Source: Parvibaculum sp. (lineage in GTDB: Bacteria; Pseudomonadota; Alphaproteobacteria; Parvibaculales; Parvibaculaceae). Taken from it: a DNA stretch of 64,000 nucleotides. Made by a program: the position numbers and the translations under genes. Positions 24,630 to 34,256 of the stretch are shown here, piece by piece. The notes beneath the pieces are model-generated. The model was not told the origin of the DNA and searched no databases. It saw nothing but the letters and a program-made list of their open reading frames with translations. The stretch spans positions 1-64,000 of the forward strand of contig NZNS01000005.1 in the NCBI GenBank assembly GCA_002694985.1, given 5' to 3'. Numbering within the stretch: the first letter of the stretch is position 1; every line of letters begins with the position of its first letter.

Positions 24630-25673
24630 ATGAAACTGCCATCGAACTTTTACAAACCGCTCGCGATCGGTGCTCCGGAGCCTTACCGGGAGCTTCCGGT
24701 GAAGCTCGAACGGATGATCCATTTCTTCCCCGGTCACAATGAAAAGGTCCGCTCGCGCGTCGGCGACATGATCCCGCAGGTCGATGTGTTGCTCGGCAAT
24801 CTTGAAGACGCAATTCCTGCGGACGCGAAGGAAGCTGCACGTAGAGGCGTTATCGAGGTCGGCAAGACGCATGATTTCGGATCAACGGGATTCTGGGTGC
24901 GGATCAATCCGCTGAACAGCCCATGGATGCTGGACGATGTGATGGAGCTGGTCGCCGAGATTGGGGAAAAACTCGACGTCATCATGCTGCCTAAGGTGGA
25001 AGGCGCGTGGGACATTCACTATCTCGATCAGCTTCTCGCACAGCTCGAAGCGAAGCACGGGATCAAGAAGCCGCTCCTCATTCATGCCATCCTGGAAACG
25101 GCTCAGGGCGTAAAAAACGTTGAGGAGATTGCCTGCGCGAGCCCGCGCATGCATGGCATGAGCCTTGGACCCGCCGACCTCGCGGCGTCGCGCAAGATGA
25201 AAACGACGCGCGTCGGCGGCGGCCATCCTTTCTACCGTGTGCTTGAAGACCCCAAGGAGGACGGCGGCCCGCGCATCGCCGCTCAACAGGATTTGTGGCA
25301 TTACACGTTCGCGAAGATGGTGGATGCTTGCGTTGCTAACGGGATCAGTGCCTTCTACGGCCCCTTCGGAGACATCAAGGATCTTGATGCCTGCGAACAG
25401 CAGTTCCGCAATGCGTTCCTGATGGGATGCGTGGGGGCATGGTCGCTGCACCCGAACCAGGTGGCTGTTGCAAAGCGTGTCTTCAGCCCGGATGCCGACG
25501 AAGTTATCTTCGCGAAGAAAATCCTTGATGCCATGCCGGATGGAACCGGTGTTGCCATGATTGACGGCAAGATGCAGGACGACGCCACCTGGAAGCAGGC
25601 CAAGGTGATCGTAGACCTGGCGAAGAAGGTCGCTGAGAAGGATCCCGACCTCGCCAAGGCCTACGGTTTCTGA
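24630..25673 (+). CDS. HpcH/HpaI-CitE superfamily lyase, malyl-CoA lyase-like
   Basis: The protein has 347 residues, longer than plain CitE and of the size of the Mcl1 L-malyl-CoA/beta-methylmalyl-CoA lyases. The TIM-barrel motifs are [23 protein letters not shown] (acidic LED), [38 protein letters not shown] (catalytic E), [14 protein letters not shown] and [19 protein letters not shown]. It would cleave or form a C-C bond in a beta-hydroxyacyl-CoA such as malyl-CoA. No other ethylmalonyl-CoA or glyoxylate gene is in view, so the exact substrate is uncertain. Confidence 0.85.
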   Translation: MKLPSNFYKPLAIGAPEPYRELPVKLERMIHFFPGHNEKVRSRVGDMIPQVDVLLGNLEDAIPADAKEAARRGVIEVGKTHDFGSTGFWVRINPLNSPWMLDDVMELVAEIGEKLDVIMLPKVEGAWDIHYLDQLLAQLEAKHGIKKPLLIHAILETAQGVKNVEEIACASPRMHGMSLGPADLAASRKMKTTRVGGGHPFYRVLEDPKEDGGPRIAAQQDLWHYTFAKMVDACVANGISAFYGPFGDIKDLDACEQQFRNAFLMGCVGAWSLHPNQVAVAKRVFSPDADEVIFAKKILDAMPDGTGVAMIDGKMQDDATWKQAKVIVDLAKKVAEKDPDLAKAYGF

Positions 25674-25679
25674 GTTCTT

Positions 25680-26783
25680 TTAGGAGAGTGTTGCCAGTGC
25701 CTCTGCACGGAAGGACATGAGCTTGTCGAATGCTCCCGTGTGGACCTTCTGCGTCCAGGCGGGGTCGACCAGCAGAGCACGGCCAACACCGACAAGATCG
25801 AACTCACCCTTCTCCAATCGGTCCAGCAACTCATCGATGCCCGTTGCTTCGGAACTTTCACCGCCAAACGAGGCGATAAATTCGCCCGACAGGCTAACAC
25901 TGCCAACCGTGATGCTTGGCTTACCTGTCAGCTTCTTCGTCCAGCCTGCGAGGTTGAGGTCCGAACCTTCGAACTCGGGCTCCCAAAAACGGCGCTGCGA
26001 GCAATGGAAGGCATCCACGCCGGCTTCGGAGAGCGGCTTCAGGAAGGCACCAAGCTCTTCCGGCGTCTGCGCAAGCTTCGCCGAGTAGTCTTGCTGCTTC
26101 CACTGCGAGAAGCGAAGAATGAGCGGATAGTCTTTGCCGGCATGGCGTCGGATCGACTCGATGATCTCGACGGCAAAGCGCGTACGGCCGACGAGATCAC
26201 CGCCATATTCATCTTCGCGCTCATTGGTGCCCGCCCAGAAGAACTGGTCGACGAGATAGCCGTGTGCCCCATGAACCTCGACGCCATCGAAGCCGATTTC
26301 GCGTGCATCGGCTGCAGCCTGACCGAAGGCCTCAATGGTCTGCTTGATCTCTTCCTTCGTCATCGGTTCCGAACGCTTCTTGCCCGGCACCGCAAGACCG
26401 GACGGACCTTGGCTCGGCAGCTCCGGATTGGTCGATTTCGCGGGATCGCGCGTCATGCCGGTGTGCCAGAGCTGCGGCATGATCTTGCCGCCCGCATCAT
26501 GGACTTCATCCACAACGTGTTTCCAGCCTTTGAGGGCCTGCTCGCCCCAGAATTGGGGTACGTTCGGGTCGCTGGTCGCGACGGGAGTGTTCACCGTGGT
26601 GCCCTCGGTAATGATGAGGCCGCATTCTCCCTCGGCGCGGCGCCGGTAATAGGCGGCCACGTCGGGTCCTGGAATACCTTCCGGGGAGTGCGAACGCGTC
26701 ATGGGCGCCATGACGACACGATTGGGCAACTCAAGCCCGTTGAGTGTAAAAGGCTCGAACAGAGGGGCCACCGAACGGCTCAT
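25680..26783 (-). CDS. Old Yellow Enzyme family NADH:flavin oxidoreductase
   Basis: The protein has 367 residues from the ATG at 26783 (GGAGAAG upstream). The FMN-binding barrel has APMTRSHS near residue 27, the tunnel pair in VEVHGAHGYLVDQFFWAG (substrate-binding residues read H-G-A-H), TNEREDEYGGDL and VGVGRALLVDP. It should reduce the C=C bond of enones or nitro compounds with NAD(P)H. It converges with the malyl-CoA-lyase-like gene, six bases between stops, and is divergent from hspQ. Confidence 0.9.
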   Translation of the reverse strand: MSRSVAPLFEPFTLNGLELPNRVVMAPMTRSHSPEGIPGPDVAAYYRRRAEGECGLIITEGTTVNTPVATSDPNVPQFWGEQALKGWKHVVDEVHDAGGKIMPQLWHTGMTRDPAKSTNPELPSQGPSGLAVPGKKRSEPMTKEEIKQTIEAFGQAAADAREIGFDGVEVHGAHGYLVDQFFWAGTNEREDEYGGDLVGRTRFAVEIIESIRRHAGKDYPLILRFSQWKQQDYSAKLAQTPEELGAFLKPLSEAGVDAFHCSQRRFWEPEFEGSDLNLAGWTKKLTGKPSITVGSVSLSGEFIASFGGESSEATGIDELLDRLEKGEFDLVGVGRALLVDPAWTQKVHTGAFDKLMSFRAEALATLS

Positions 26784-26940
26784 CAACTTCTCCTTGAATG
26801 GGAATATTCAGATAGATGCCATATTGAGTATTTACCCACTGATGGCAATGGCAGCATGCAACTCTCTGTCCTACATAGGGTTTTATCCAGCAGCATCAAA
26901 CTGTTAGAGTTACGGATGTTTCGAAAAGCGAAAGCCGGAA

Positions 26941-27273
26941 ATGCAGGTTAACCGGGAAGCAAAGTTCAGGATCGGACAGGTGGTCCGCCACAGGTTCTAT
27001 CCTTTTCGTGGTGTCATTTTCGATGTTGACCCTACCTTCAATAATACGGAGGAATGGTGGCAATCTATTCCCGAGGAGGTCCGTCCGGGCAAGGATCAGC
27101 CCTATTATCATCTCCTTGCCGAAAACTCGGACACTGAGTATGTCGCTTATGTTTCCGAGCAGAATCTCCTGCCAGACGAATCGGGCGAGCCCGTCCGCCA
27201 TCCGCAGGTGCAGGAACTTTTCGGTCCGCTGAAGGACGGCATTTATGCTGTCCGCAGTAAATCCGCGCACTGA
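26941..27273 (+). CDS. hspQ: Heat shock protein HspQ (YccV-like)
   Basis: The 110-residue protein starts with KFRIGQVVRHRFYPFRGVIFDVDP, has EEWWQSIPEEVRPGKDQPYYHLLAE in the middle and YVAYVSEQNLLPD near the end. These are the conserved blocks of HspQ/YccV, a small beta-barrel that binds the Lon protease (an enhancer and specificity factor in enterobacteria) and was first described as binding hemimethylated oriC. It appears monocistronic. A heat-shock sigma-32 promoter would be expected, but I could not identify one with confidence. Confidence 0.92.
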   Translation: MQVNREAKFRIGQVVRHRFYPFRGVIFDVDPTFNNTEEWWQSIPEEVRPGKDQPYYHLLAENSDTEYVAYVSEQNLLPDESGEPVRHPQVQELFGPLKDGIYAVRSKSAH

Positions 27274-27348
27274 TTTCTCTCCCGAACCATGCTAGGAGAT
27301 GCACCCGCGAGGCGCTTTAAAAGCACATGGCGGTAGAGGGGCAGAACA

Positions 27349-28071
27349 TTGCGGCGAGACAGGCGAACCTATCTGATCCGAAGGATCGTGGATGGTTGGA
27401 ACAGGTTCTATGTGACCCGTTTTATCGCGCCTGCGTTCGATGCGTTGGGGCCGGGTATCGATGTCTCAAGCCCACGCAACGTCAAGATATGGGGCGCGGG
27501 AATTACGGCAGGCGCCCATCTCCACCTTCATGCTTCGCACGGCAGTCTCGTGCGGCTGGCAACATGGCGTTCGGCGGAACGCGAGGGCCGTATTTCCATC
27601 GGTGACTGCGTTCTCATCAGCCCCGGCACCCATATTGTTGCATCCGAAGAAATCGTGATCGGTAGCGACACGATGATCGCCAGCAATTGCTACATCTCGG
27701 ATTCGGACTGGCACGACACCTACGACCGCACGGCGGAACTCAATAAGCACAGCCCCGTCACAATTGGAGAGAATGTCTGGCTTGGTGTGCGGGTGATTGT
27801 CGGCAAAGGTGTAACGATTGGCGAGAACAGCATCATCGGTGCGGGTTCCGTCGTCACGCAGGATATCCCGGCAAATTGCATTGCCGCCGGAAACCCTGCG
27901 CGCGTCATGCGCGAACTCGACAGAACGCGGAAATTCAGACGGCGCTCCGAGCTCTTCCAGAATCCGGAAAAGCTCGACCGCGATATGGATAACCTGATGC
28001 GTTACCTCCTGCGGGAGAACACAACTCTCGGATGGCTCCGGAGTGTGTTCTCACCTTCAAGGACGGACTGA
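27349..28071 (+). CDS. LbH (hexapeptide-repeat) acyltransferase
   Basis: The protein has 240 residues from a TTG at 27349 with AGAGGGG upstream. A basic N-terminal segment precedes a left-handed beta-helix from about residue 55: ISIGDCVLISPGTHIVAS, IVIGSDTMIASNCYISDSDWHD (catalytic-type H), VTIGENVWLGVRVIVGKGVTIGENSIIGAGSVVTQDIPANCIAAGNPARVMREL. This end is typical of NodL/MaaA/WecH-type O-acetyltransferases. It probably acetylates a sugar in surface polysaccharide. It converges with the IalB gene with three bases between stops. Confidence 0.87.
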   Translation: MRRDRRTYLIRRIVDGWNRFYVTRFIAPAFDALGPGIDVSSPRNVKIWGAGITAGAHLHLHASHGSLVRLATWRSAEREGRISIGDCVLISPGTHIVASEEIVIGSDTMIASNCYISDSDWHDTYDRTAELNKHSPVTIGENVWLGVRVIVGKGVTIGENSIIGAGSVVTQDIPANCIAAGNPARVMRELDRTRKFRRRSELFQNPEKLDRDMDNLMRYLLRENTTLGWLRSVFSPSRTD

Positions 28072-28074
28072 AGC

Positions 28075-28632
28075 TCAGGGCTTCGGTGCAGGCACGGCGG
28101 CAATCGCCTTGGACACACCGTCCAGCTTCACAGGTACATTGACATCGCCCTTCCCTACAATACGGAAAGTGACTTTCATTTCGCCGCCATTTTTGATCGC
28201 GTCCAGGCGTTCCTTCGTCAAAAGGACTTCGGTCTGGCAGCCGCCCGGCAGGCAATACATGAACTGCTGGCTGAACTTTTCTTTATTATCAACGCTCCAG
28301 CCGATGCCGGCGGGCAGAAATGTACCAAGTGGTGTGATCGCAAACATGAAGAGATCCTGAGTACCGTCTTCATTCACGTCTTTCGGGCTGTACCCGATTC
28401 CGAGATAGGCGATGCGCTCTTTCTTTTCCCCGATCCGCACATCGACAAAGGCATGGCACTGTTTGGCACCCGTCTCATTTTTTTCACACCGGGTACTCCA
28501 GGTACCAAAGTTCTCGATTTTGTCGGCGGACTCCGGGTTCGTCCCTGCGGTCTGAGCACTGGCCGGAGCCATCCCTGCGGCCGCAACGAACCCCGCAGCG
28601 GCGACGCCGGAAAGCAAGCGTCGAAGTAGCAT
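28075..28632 (-). CDS. Invasion-associated locus B (IalB) family protein
   Basis: The protein has 185 residues with a signal peptide (1-26, ends ASAQ-T). The IalB fold is marked by FGTWSTRCEKN and AKQCHAFVDVRI, then GWSVDNKEKFSQQFMYCLPGGCQTEVLL. The paired cysteines C49/C59 and the two in YCLPGGC probably form disulfides. The family is widespread in alphaproteobacteria as periplasmic or outer-membrane proteins; the name comes from Bartonella and does not imply virulence here. It is encoded alone. Confidence 0.9.
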   Translation of the reverse strand: MLLRRLLSGVAAAGFVAAAGMAPASAQTAGTNPESADKIENFGTWSTRCEKNETGAKQCHAFVDVRIGEKKERIAYLGIGYSPKDVNEDGTQDLFMFAITPLGTFLPAGIGWSVDNKEKFSQQFMYCLPGGCQTEVLLTKERLDAIKNGGEMKVTFRIVGKGDVNVPVKLDGVSKAIAAVPAPKP

Positions 28633-28835
28633 ATTGAAATCCTTTCAGGATCAGAGCGTTCCTAGCGGTCTCTGTCCTTACGGCCCCGAACAGGGCAGCA
28701 ACGACGACCGATATTGAGCGCTACCCTCGCATTTCGGCATAAAGAAGGCACAGGGAAACTTTGAAGAATCGGCGGATCCGCTTAATTCTGCGTGTCTTAA
28801 CCACATCGGTCGAAATCCATGAGGCAAAAATTCGG

Positions 28836-30656
28836 ATGAATTTCCTCTTCCGCCAGGTTCGCGAGAAGGTGCTTGGGCTGGCCTTGAGGGTCATCGGGTT
28901 GGCCCTCCTGGCCTACTTCAGCATTTCCGCCGCAGACGCCGCCGATCATGCGATTGCCATGCATGGCGATCCTCTCTATCCGCCTGATTTCAAGCATTTC
29001 AGCTATGTGAACCCGAACGCGCCGAAAGGCGGTTCCATCGTCTTCGGAGCGACGGGGTCTTTCGACAGCTTGAACCCATTTATCGTGCGCGGGACCGCAG
29101 CTATCGGGTTGCGCGAGCATGTCTTCGAGAGTTTGCTGGCACGCGGCTATGACGAGCCATTCACGCTTTACGGGTTGCTGGCGGAAAAGGTCGAGCTGCC
29201 CGACGACAGAAGCTCCATCACCTTCACGCTCAATCCATCAGCGCGATTTTCCGACGGTATGCCGGTGACGGTCGACGATGTGATCTATTCCCTCGAAACA
29301 TTGAGGGATAAAGGACGGCCCAATTACAAGACTTACTATTCCAAAGTTTCGAAGATCGAGGCGCTGGGCCCTCGCAAGATACGCCTCTCTTTTGAGGCTG
29401 GGGGAGATCGCGAAATCCCGCTCATCCTGGGGTTGATGCCGATCATCCCGAAGCATGTTTATGAGAAGCGCGACTTCAGCGCGGCGGGATTTGAAACACC
29501 TGTCGGCAGTGGCCCCTATGTAGTCGAGAAAGTCGAACCAGGATCGAGCATTACTTATCGGCGGAACCCCGATTATTGGGGGGCATCGCTTCCTGTAAAT
29601 GTCGGGCAGCACAATATCGACCGGCTGACCTACGAATATTTCCGGGACGCCAATGCTTCTTTCGAGGCTTTCAAAAGCGGGATCTATCACGCCCGGCCGG
29701 AGGATGATCCTGGCCGCTGGACCACAGGATACGATTTTCCTGCCTTGCGGGATGGAAGGGTCCGCAAGGCAACGTTCAAAAGCGGGATGCCTTCGGGCAT
29801 GTATGCGCTCGTCTTCAATACACGCAAGCCGATCTTCGCCGACCGGCGTGTGCGCGAGGCGTTGATCCTCGTTTTCAACTTCGCCTGGGTGAACAAGAAC
29901 CTCTACTACGGCACTTATGTTCGAACACAGAGCTTTTTCGATAATTCCGAGCTCGGTTCGCACGGCCGTCCGGCGAGCTCGCGAGAGCGTGAGCTACTGG
30001 CACCCTTTCCCGGCGCCGTGACGCCCGATATCATGGCGCATGGCTGGCAGGCCCCCAAGGGTGACCCTTCGGGGCAGGACCGTGAAAATCGAGCCCACGC
30101 CGTCGCACTTCTGCGCGAAGGGGGATATGAAATCCGCCACGGGGTAATGACCGACAAAAAAACGGGGCGCTCCCTCAAATTTGAAATCCTGGTCGCCACA
30201 CCGGCAGAAGAGCGCCTCGCCCTTACCTATTCCCGCATGGTGAAACGCATCGGCGTTGAGGCCATCGTGCGCAATGTCGACCCGAGCCAATACCAGGAGC
30301 GGCGCAATACCTACCAATACGACACCATCTTCAATAGCTGGTTCTCATCACTTTCACCGGGCAACGAACAGAGCTTCTATTGGGGATCGGAAGCAGCGGA
30401 TGTTCCGGGGACACGCAACTATATGGGGGTCAAGGATCCCGCTGTGGATGCGATGATTGCGGCCATGCTTGAAGCCCGCACACGCGAGGATTTCACCGCG
30501 GCTGTGCGTGCGATGGACCGCGTTCTCATGTCCGGCGCATACATGATTCCGCTTTTTCATCAACCGGACCAGTGGGTCGCGCTCTGGCAAAAGGTCAAAA
30601 CACCGGAGAAGATCTCTCTCTACGGATATCGCAGCAGCACATGGTGGGTCGAGTAG
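28836..30656 (+). CDS. Oligopeptide-type ABC transporter substrate-binding protein (YejA-like)
   Basis: The protein has 606 residues from the ATG at 28836; 25 upstream residues in the frame are unlikely. A signal peptide (ends SAADA-A) precedes an SBP_bac_5 fold: AMHGDPLYPPDFKHFSYVNPNAPKGG is the YejA/microcin C-type opening, and SDGMPVTVDDVIYSLETLRDKG, GSGPYVVEKVEPGSSITYRRNPDYWG and NTYQYDTIFNSW are diagnostic. It delivers peptides or derivatives to a YejBEF-like importer. No permease or ATPase gene is adjacent, so it is an orphan binding protein or its partners are elsewhere. Confidence 0.9.
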   Translation: MNFLFRQVREKVLGLALRVIGLALLAYFSISAADAADHAIAMHGDPLYPPDFKHFSYVNPNAPKGGSIVFGATGSFDSLNPFIVRGTAAIGLREHVFESLLARGYDEPFTLYGLLAEKVELPDDRSSITFTLNPSARFSDGMPVTVDDVIYSLETLRDKGRPNYKTYYSKVSKIEALGPRKIRLSFEAGGDREIPLILGLMPIIPKHVYEKRDFSAAGFETPVGSGPYVVEKVEPGSSITYRRNPDYWGASLPVNVGQHNIDRLTYEYFRDANASFEAFKSGIYHARPEDDPGRWTTGYDFPALRDGRVRKATFKSGMPSGMYALVFNTRKPIFADRRVREALILVFNFAWVNKNLYYGTYVRTQSFFDNSELGSHGRPASSRERELLAPFPGAVTPDIMAHGWQAPKGDPSGQDRENRAHAVALLREGGYEIRHGVMTDKKTGRSLKFEILVATPAEERLALTYSRMVKRIGVEAIVRNVDPSQYQERRNTYQYDTIFNSWFSSLSPGNEQSFYWGSEAADVPGTRNYMGVKDPAVDAMIAAMLEARTREDFTAAVRAMDRVLMSGAYMIPLFHQPDQWVALWQKVKTPEKISLYGYRSSTWWVE

Positions 30657-30659
30657 TAC

Positions 30660-31092
30660 CCGGTAAAAGCCAGAGGCGTAGACGCAGGCTGGAGCTGTTC
30701 AAGGGGCCGAACCGCGCGCTGGAGCGCTTCGCAAAAACCTCACCGCCATTGAGCATGGTGGCCCTGCATTACCCACCATATCGAAATGATGGGCCACTCG
30801 CGCTGCAAGTTCGGCTCGGCTCTATTGCCTGACCGAAAGATCCCCCGTGAATCTCGACAAGCTCATCCACCATATCCAGAGCGGGTGCCTTGCCCTCTTG
30901 CGCGGCAAGAACATTTCGGCCGTTTGTCGCGTATGTGGAACGCCGGAACAAATGGCCTGATCCAGCGGGACATGGCTGAGCGCCTGTCCGGCAGCTTTCA
31001 CTTGCTCCTGCCCGAGCGGTGTCAGGGGGACGACTTTCGTATCGCCCCCCGCTGCTCTGATCTCAGGCCCGAAATGGTCGTACCGGAAAGTA
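30660..31092 (-). pseudogene. Decayed histidine-phosphatase (phosphoglycerate mutase-like) gene
   Basis: Reading the minus strand away from the CoA-enzyme stop gives YDHFGPEIRAAGGDTK, VVPLTPLGQEQVKAAGQAL, and SGVPHTRQTAEM. These are the HxxP-family pattern of a C-terminal-half T-P-L-G-x-x-Q motif and the S-x-x-x-R-T-x-QTAE block. A shift near 30918 leads to VLAAQEGKAPALDMVDELVE and IHGGSFGQAIE, and two further shifts lead to LAARVAHHFD and GGEVFAKRSS. The N-terminal RHG is also broken. At least three frameshifts make it a pseudogene. It begins directly after the AMACR-like gene. Confidence 0.65.
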
Positions 31093-31095
31093 CGA

Positions 31096-32226
31096 TCAAA
31101 TCGCTTCAGCCTTCTTCAGCCCTTCAACATCACCATCCGAGAAGCCCCAATCCTTGAGCGCACTCTCCGTATGCTGGCCAACTTCGGGTGCGGGGCCCTG
31201 GATTTTCGAGACAGTGCGCGAGAAGCGCGGCGCGACATTTGGCTGTGCGACGCCATCGATCTCGACGATGGTCTCTCGCGCCTTGTTATGCGGATGGTTG
31301 ATTGCCTCCTTGATGGAGAGCACCGGCGCGAAACAGATATCCGTACCTTCCATGATTTCGCACCACTCGTCGCGCGTCTTCGTCTTGAAGACCTCCTCGA
31401 TTTTCTTCTTCATTTCGGGCCACTTGTCGCGGTCCATCTGCGCATCCCAATAGCTGTCGGTAAGGCCAGCCTTCTCGCGAAGGAGTGCGTAGAACTGCGG
31501 CTCAATGGAGCCGATGGAGATCCACTGACCATCCTTTGTTTCGTAGGTGTCGTAGAAATGCGCACCGCCATCGAGCATATTCGTGCCATGCGGCTCCTGC
31601 CACATGCCGGATGCCGTGAAACCATAGAACATGGCCATGAGCGAGGTCGCGCCATCCGTCATTGCAGCATCGACGACCTGTCCCTGACCACTACGCTGCG
31701 CTTCAACGAGAGCAGCGAGCATGCCCATGGCGAGGTAGAGCGCCCCACCACCGAAATCGCCGACGAGGTTCAGTGGCGGAACGGGCTTTTCACCCGGGCG
31801 CCCGATCGAGTGAAGAGCGCCGGTAAGCGAGATGTAGTTGATGTCGTGGCCCGCAGCGCTGGCGAGGGGGCCTGTCTGCCCCCAGCCGGTCATGCGTCCA
31901 TATACAAGCTTCGGATTGCGCTTTAAGCAGACATCCGGTCCAAGGCCGAGCCGCTCCATAACGCCGGGGCGAAAGCCTTCCTGAAGAATATCGGCCTTTT
32001 CGATGAGTTTGAGACAGGCTTCGACCGATTCCGGCTTCTTGAGGTCGAGCGCCACCGACCTCCGGCCACGTGAGCCAATGTCGTATTTGGAGCCGCCACG
32101 CCCTCCCTTGCGGTCGATCCGGATGATGTCAGCGCCCATGTCCGAAAGCAGCATGGCGCAAAAGGGCCCCGGACCGATGCCCGCAAATTCGATGACCTTG
32201 ATACCGCTAAGGGGTCCGCTTCCCAT
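31096..32226 (-). CDS. CaiB/BaiF CoA-transferase family, alpha-methylacyl-CoA racemase-like
   Basis: The protein has 376 residues. [28 protein letters not shown] opens the family III fold. [13 protein letters not shown] provides the histidine and [18 protein letters not shown] the aspartate used by AMACR for the 1,1-proton transfer. True transferases use an Asp in a different setting, so racemisation of 2-methyl-branched acyl-CoA is the likely reaction. It would feed beta-oxidation of isoprenoid-type or bile-acid-type side chains. It is divergent from the acyl-CoA ligase, which shares its substrate class. Confidence 0.88.
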   Translation of the reverse strand: MGSGPLSGIKVIEFAGIGPGPFCAMLLSDMGADIIRIDRKGGRGGSKYDIGSRGRRSVALDLKKPESVEACLKLIEKADILQEGFRPGVMERLGLGPDVCLKRNPKLVYGRMTGWGQTGPLASAAGHDINYISLTGALHSIGRPGEKPVPPLNLVGDFGGGALYLAMGMLAALVEAQRSGQGQVVDAAMTDGATSLMAMFYGFTASGMWQEPHGTNMLDGGAHFYDTYETKDGQWISIGSIEPQFYALLREKAGLTDSYWDAQMDRDKWPEMKKKIEEVFKTKTRDEWCEIMEGTDICFAPVLSIKEAINHPHNKARETIVEIDGVAQPNVAPRFSRTVSKIQGPAPEVGQHTESALKDWGFSDGDVEGLKKAEAI

Positions 32227-32383
32227 CTCTTCGCTCCCGTTAAGTCAGCCATTGTATGGCGTTGCTGTTCGTTGACAGATTTGTACAGGCTGGCGGCAGG
32301 CGCGTAAACGCAGTTGGGTTCCGACATGATCTGACGCAGCGTCCCGCTTGCGCCCGAAAGAGACGCCCCGTAAAAAGCCGGAC

Positions 32384-33940
32384 ATGGCCATACCAGCTCC
32401 CTCCATCGTCCGGGGATATTCCGGCGAAAAGTGCCCTGAAAGTTTTAACATCGCTCGCTATTGTCTGGCGCGCGGAGCCGCCTCCATGCCGGATAAAACC
32501 GCATTGATCGTGGTCGCAGATGCCGAGGCGCCGCTGGCGCAGGCTGAATGCTGGACCTACGGCGAGCTGGACGAAGCAGTGCGCCGCGTCGCAGCCGGAT
32601 TGCTCGCTGAGGGATTCCGCCCCGGCGAACGGATAATGATCCGTATGCCGAATACATCAGATTACGCCTTGATGTTCTTCGGAGCCTTGGCGGCGGGAAT
32701 CGTCCCCCTGCCCTCATCCTCGCAACTTACACCGGCCGAAGCCGATTTCTTGCTGTCGGACTCGGCTTCAAGTGCTGTCGCGCTGGCTCCTGGCATGAGC
32801 ATGGCCACAAGTCACATACGCACATTCGACGCCGATATGGTGTCGAGACTCAGACAACACGAGCCACTCGATGGCTACGCCACGACATCGGCCAACGATC
32901 CGGCCTTCCTCGTCTACACCTCCGGCACAAGCGGTCGGCCCAAGGGCGTTCTCCATGCACATCGCAGCGCCTGGGGACGCAGGCCCATGTATCGCGGCTG
33001 GTATGGCATGGAAGAAAGCGATGTCATGCTGCATGCCGGTGCATTCAACTGGACCTACACATTGGGTGTAGGGCTCACCGATCCTTGGGCAAATGGAGCA
33101 ACGACCGTCCTCTACAATGGCGACAAGGATGTCCAGGTCTGGCCGAAGCTGATGGAGAAGACGGGAGCCACGCTCTTTGCCGCTGTGCCGACACTCTATC
33201 GCCAGATACTCAAATATTGCGATCTCGCCGCACACGATCTTTCCGCGCTGCGCCATGGGCTGACAGCGGGCGAAGCCCTTTCGCCTGCGCTTCTCGCACA
33301 TTGGCGCGAGGCAACGGGCAAGGAGCTTTATGAAGCACTCGGGATGAGCGAATGCTCGACCTATATTTCAACCGGCCCGGGTATGGAAATCCGGGAAGGC
33401 AGTCCCGGAAAGCCACAACCTGGCCGATGTGTAGCCGTCCTGCCCGTGGAGGGAGGCGAAGAACCTCTCCGTGCGGGGGAGACAGGCTTGCTCGCCGTAC
33501 ATCGCTCCGATCCCGGCTTGATGCTCGGCTATTGGCGGAGGCCCGATGAGGAAGCCGAGGTCTATCGGGGCGAATGGTTTATCGGCGGCGATCTCGCCAG
33601 CTTCGATGCCGATGGATACATGTGGTACCACGGCCGTGCCGACGATCTGATGAATGCAATGGGATACCGGGTCTCACCGCAGGAAGTGGAAGCCGCCCTC
33701 GCAGTACATCCCGACATTCAGGAAGTGGCTGTAACGGAAATTCGCGTTCGGAGTGATGTGAGCATCATCGCGGCTTTCGTCGTACCGACCGAAGCGAGTG
33801 AACCCGATGCGGCATCCATCATGAAATGGGCAGAAGAAAAGCTCGCGGCTTACAAATGCCCGCGCGAAGTCATTTTCGTGGAAAGCCTGCCGCGCACGGC
33901 GAACGGGAAAGTGATGCGCCGCGCGCTTTCTTCAAGTTAG
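32384..33940 (+). CDS. AMP-forming acyl/aryl-CoA ligase
   Basis: The protein has 518 residues from the ATG at 32384. ANL-superfamily motifs are complete: YTSGTSGRPKG (P-loop, about residue 185), the A5-type motif YEALGMSECS, GDLASFDADGYMWYHGRADD (A7-A8 hinge) and PRTANGKVMRR with the catalytic lysine. The segment VLHAHRSAW and the overall layout are those of benzoate-CoA ligase-like and medium-chain acyl-CoA synthetases. It activates a carboxylate with ATP and CoA in the cytosol. It shares the divergent intergenic region with the AMACR-like gene. Confidence 0.9.
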   Translation: MAIPAPSIVRGYSGEKCPESFNIARYCLARGAASMPDKTALIVVADAEAPLAQAECWTYGELDEAVRRVAAGLLAEGFRPGERIMIRMPNTSDYALMFFGALAAGIVPLPSSSQLTPAEADFLLSDSASSAVALAPGMSMATSHIRTFDADMVSRLRQHEPLDGYATTSANDPAFLVYTSGTSGRPKGVLHAHRSAWGRRPMYRGWYGMEESDVMLHAGAFNWTYTLGVGLTDPWANGATTVLYNGDKDVQVWPKLMEKTGATLFAAVPTLYRQILKYCDLAAHDLSALRHGLTAGEALSPALLAHWREATGKELYEALGMSECSTYISTGPGMEIREGSPGKPQPGRCVAVLPVEGGEEPLRAGETGLLAVHRSDPGLMLGYWRRPDEEAEVYRGEWFIGGDLASFDADGYMWYHGRADDLMNAMGYRVSPQEVEAALAVHPDIQEVAVTEIRVRSDVSIIAAFVVPTEASEPDAASIMKWAEEKLAAYKCPREVIFVESLPRTANGKVMRRALSSS

Positions 33941-33941
33941 T

Positions 33942-34139
33942 TCAGCGCTCGTCATACGACGTATCGATGTTTCCTTGCAGCGAAGCAGCCTTCGTGTCCG
34001 GCGTCGCCTCGGCCGCAAAACTCACCTCCACCTGACGAACGCGATCAATCAGCGCCACCGTCGCGGAGACAGGGTTCGCATCGAGTGCCCAGACACAGAT
34101 GAAAAAGCCGGAAACCGCGCCGACCAGAAAGTTGGACAT
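33942..34139 (-). CDS. Small membrane-anchored protein
   Basis: From the ATG at 34139 the product has 65 residues. One N-terminal hydrophobic helix (SNFLVGAVSGFFICVWAL) is followed by a polar, periplasm-like tail. Its opening resembles that of the small protein at 35842-36120 (both have x-F/L-L-x-G-x-x-x-GF-x-x-CVW). The two flank the symporter gene on the same strand. No family is known. It overlaps nothing but converges with the ligase gene, one base between stops. Confidence 0.5.
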   Translation of the reverse strand: MSNFLVGAVSGFFICVWALDANPVSATVALIDRVRQVEVSFAAEATPDTKAASLQGNIDTSYDER

Positions 34140-34256
34140 GATCGCCCGGGGCCTCCTCGCCCCCTGAAGCTGCACCGAATCACAAACAACAGCCTGCGAC
34201 CGAAAAAGGTAAAAAACAAGCAAATTCAATGACTTGTGCCATATCGAGACGGTCGA

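Noticed and set aside
25740..26951. 403-codon plus-strand frame
   Set aside because: Antisense to the Old Yellow Enzyme gene, which has all its active-site motifs.
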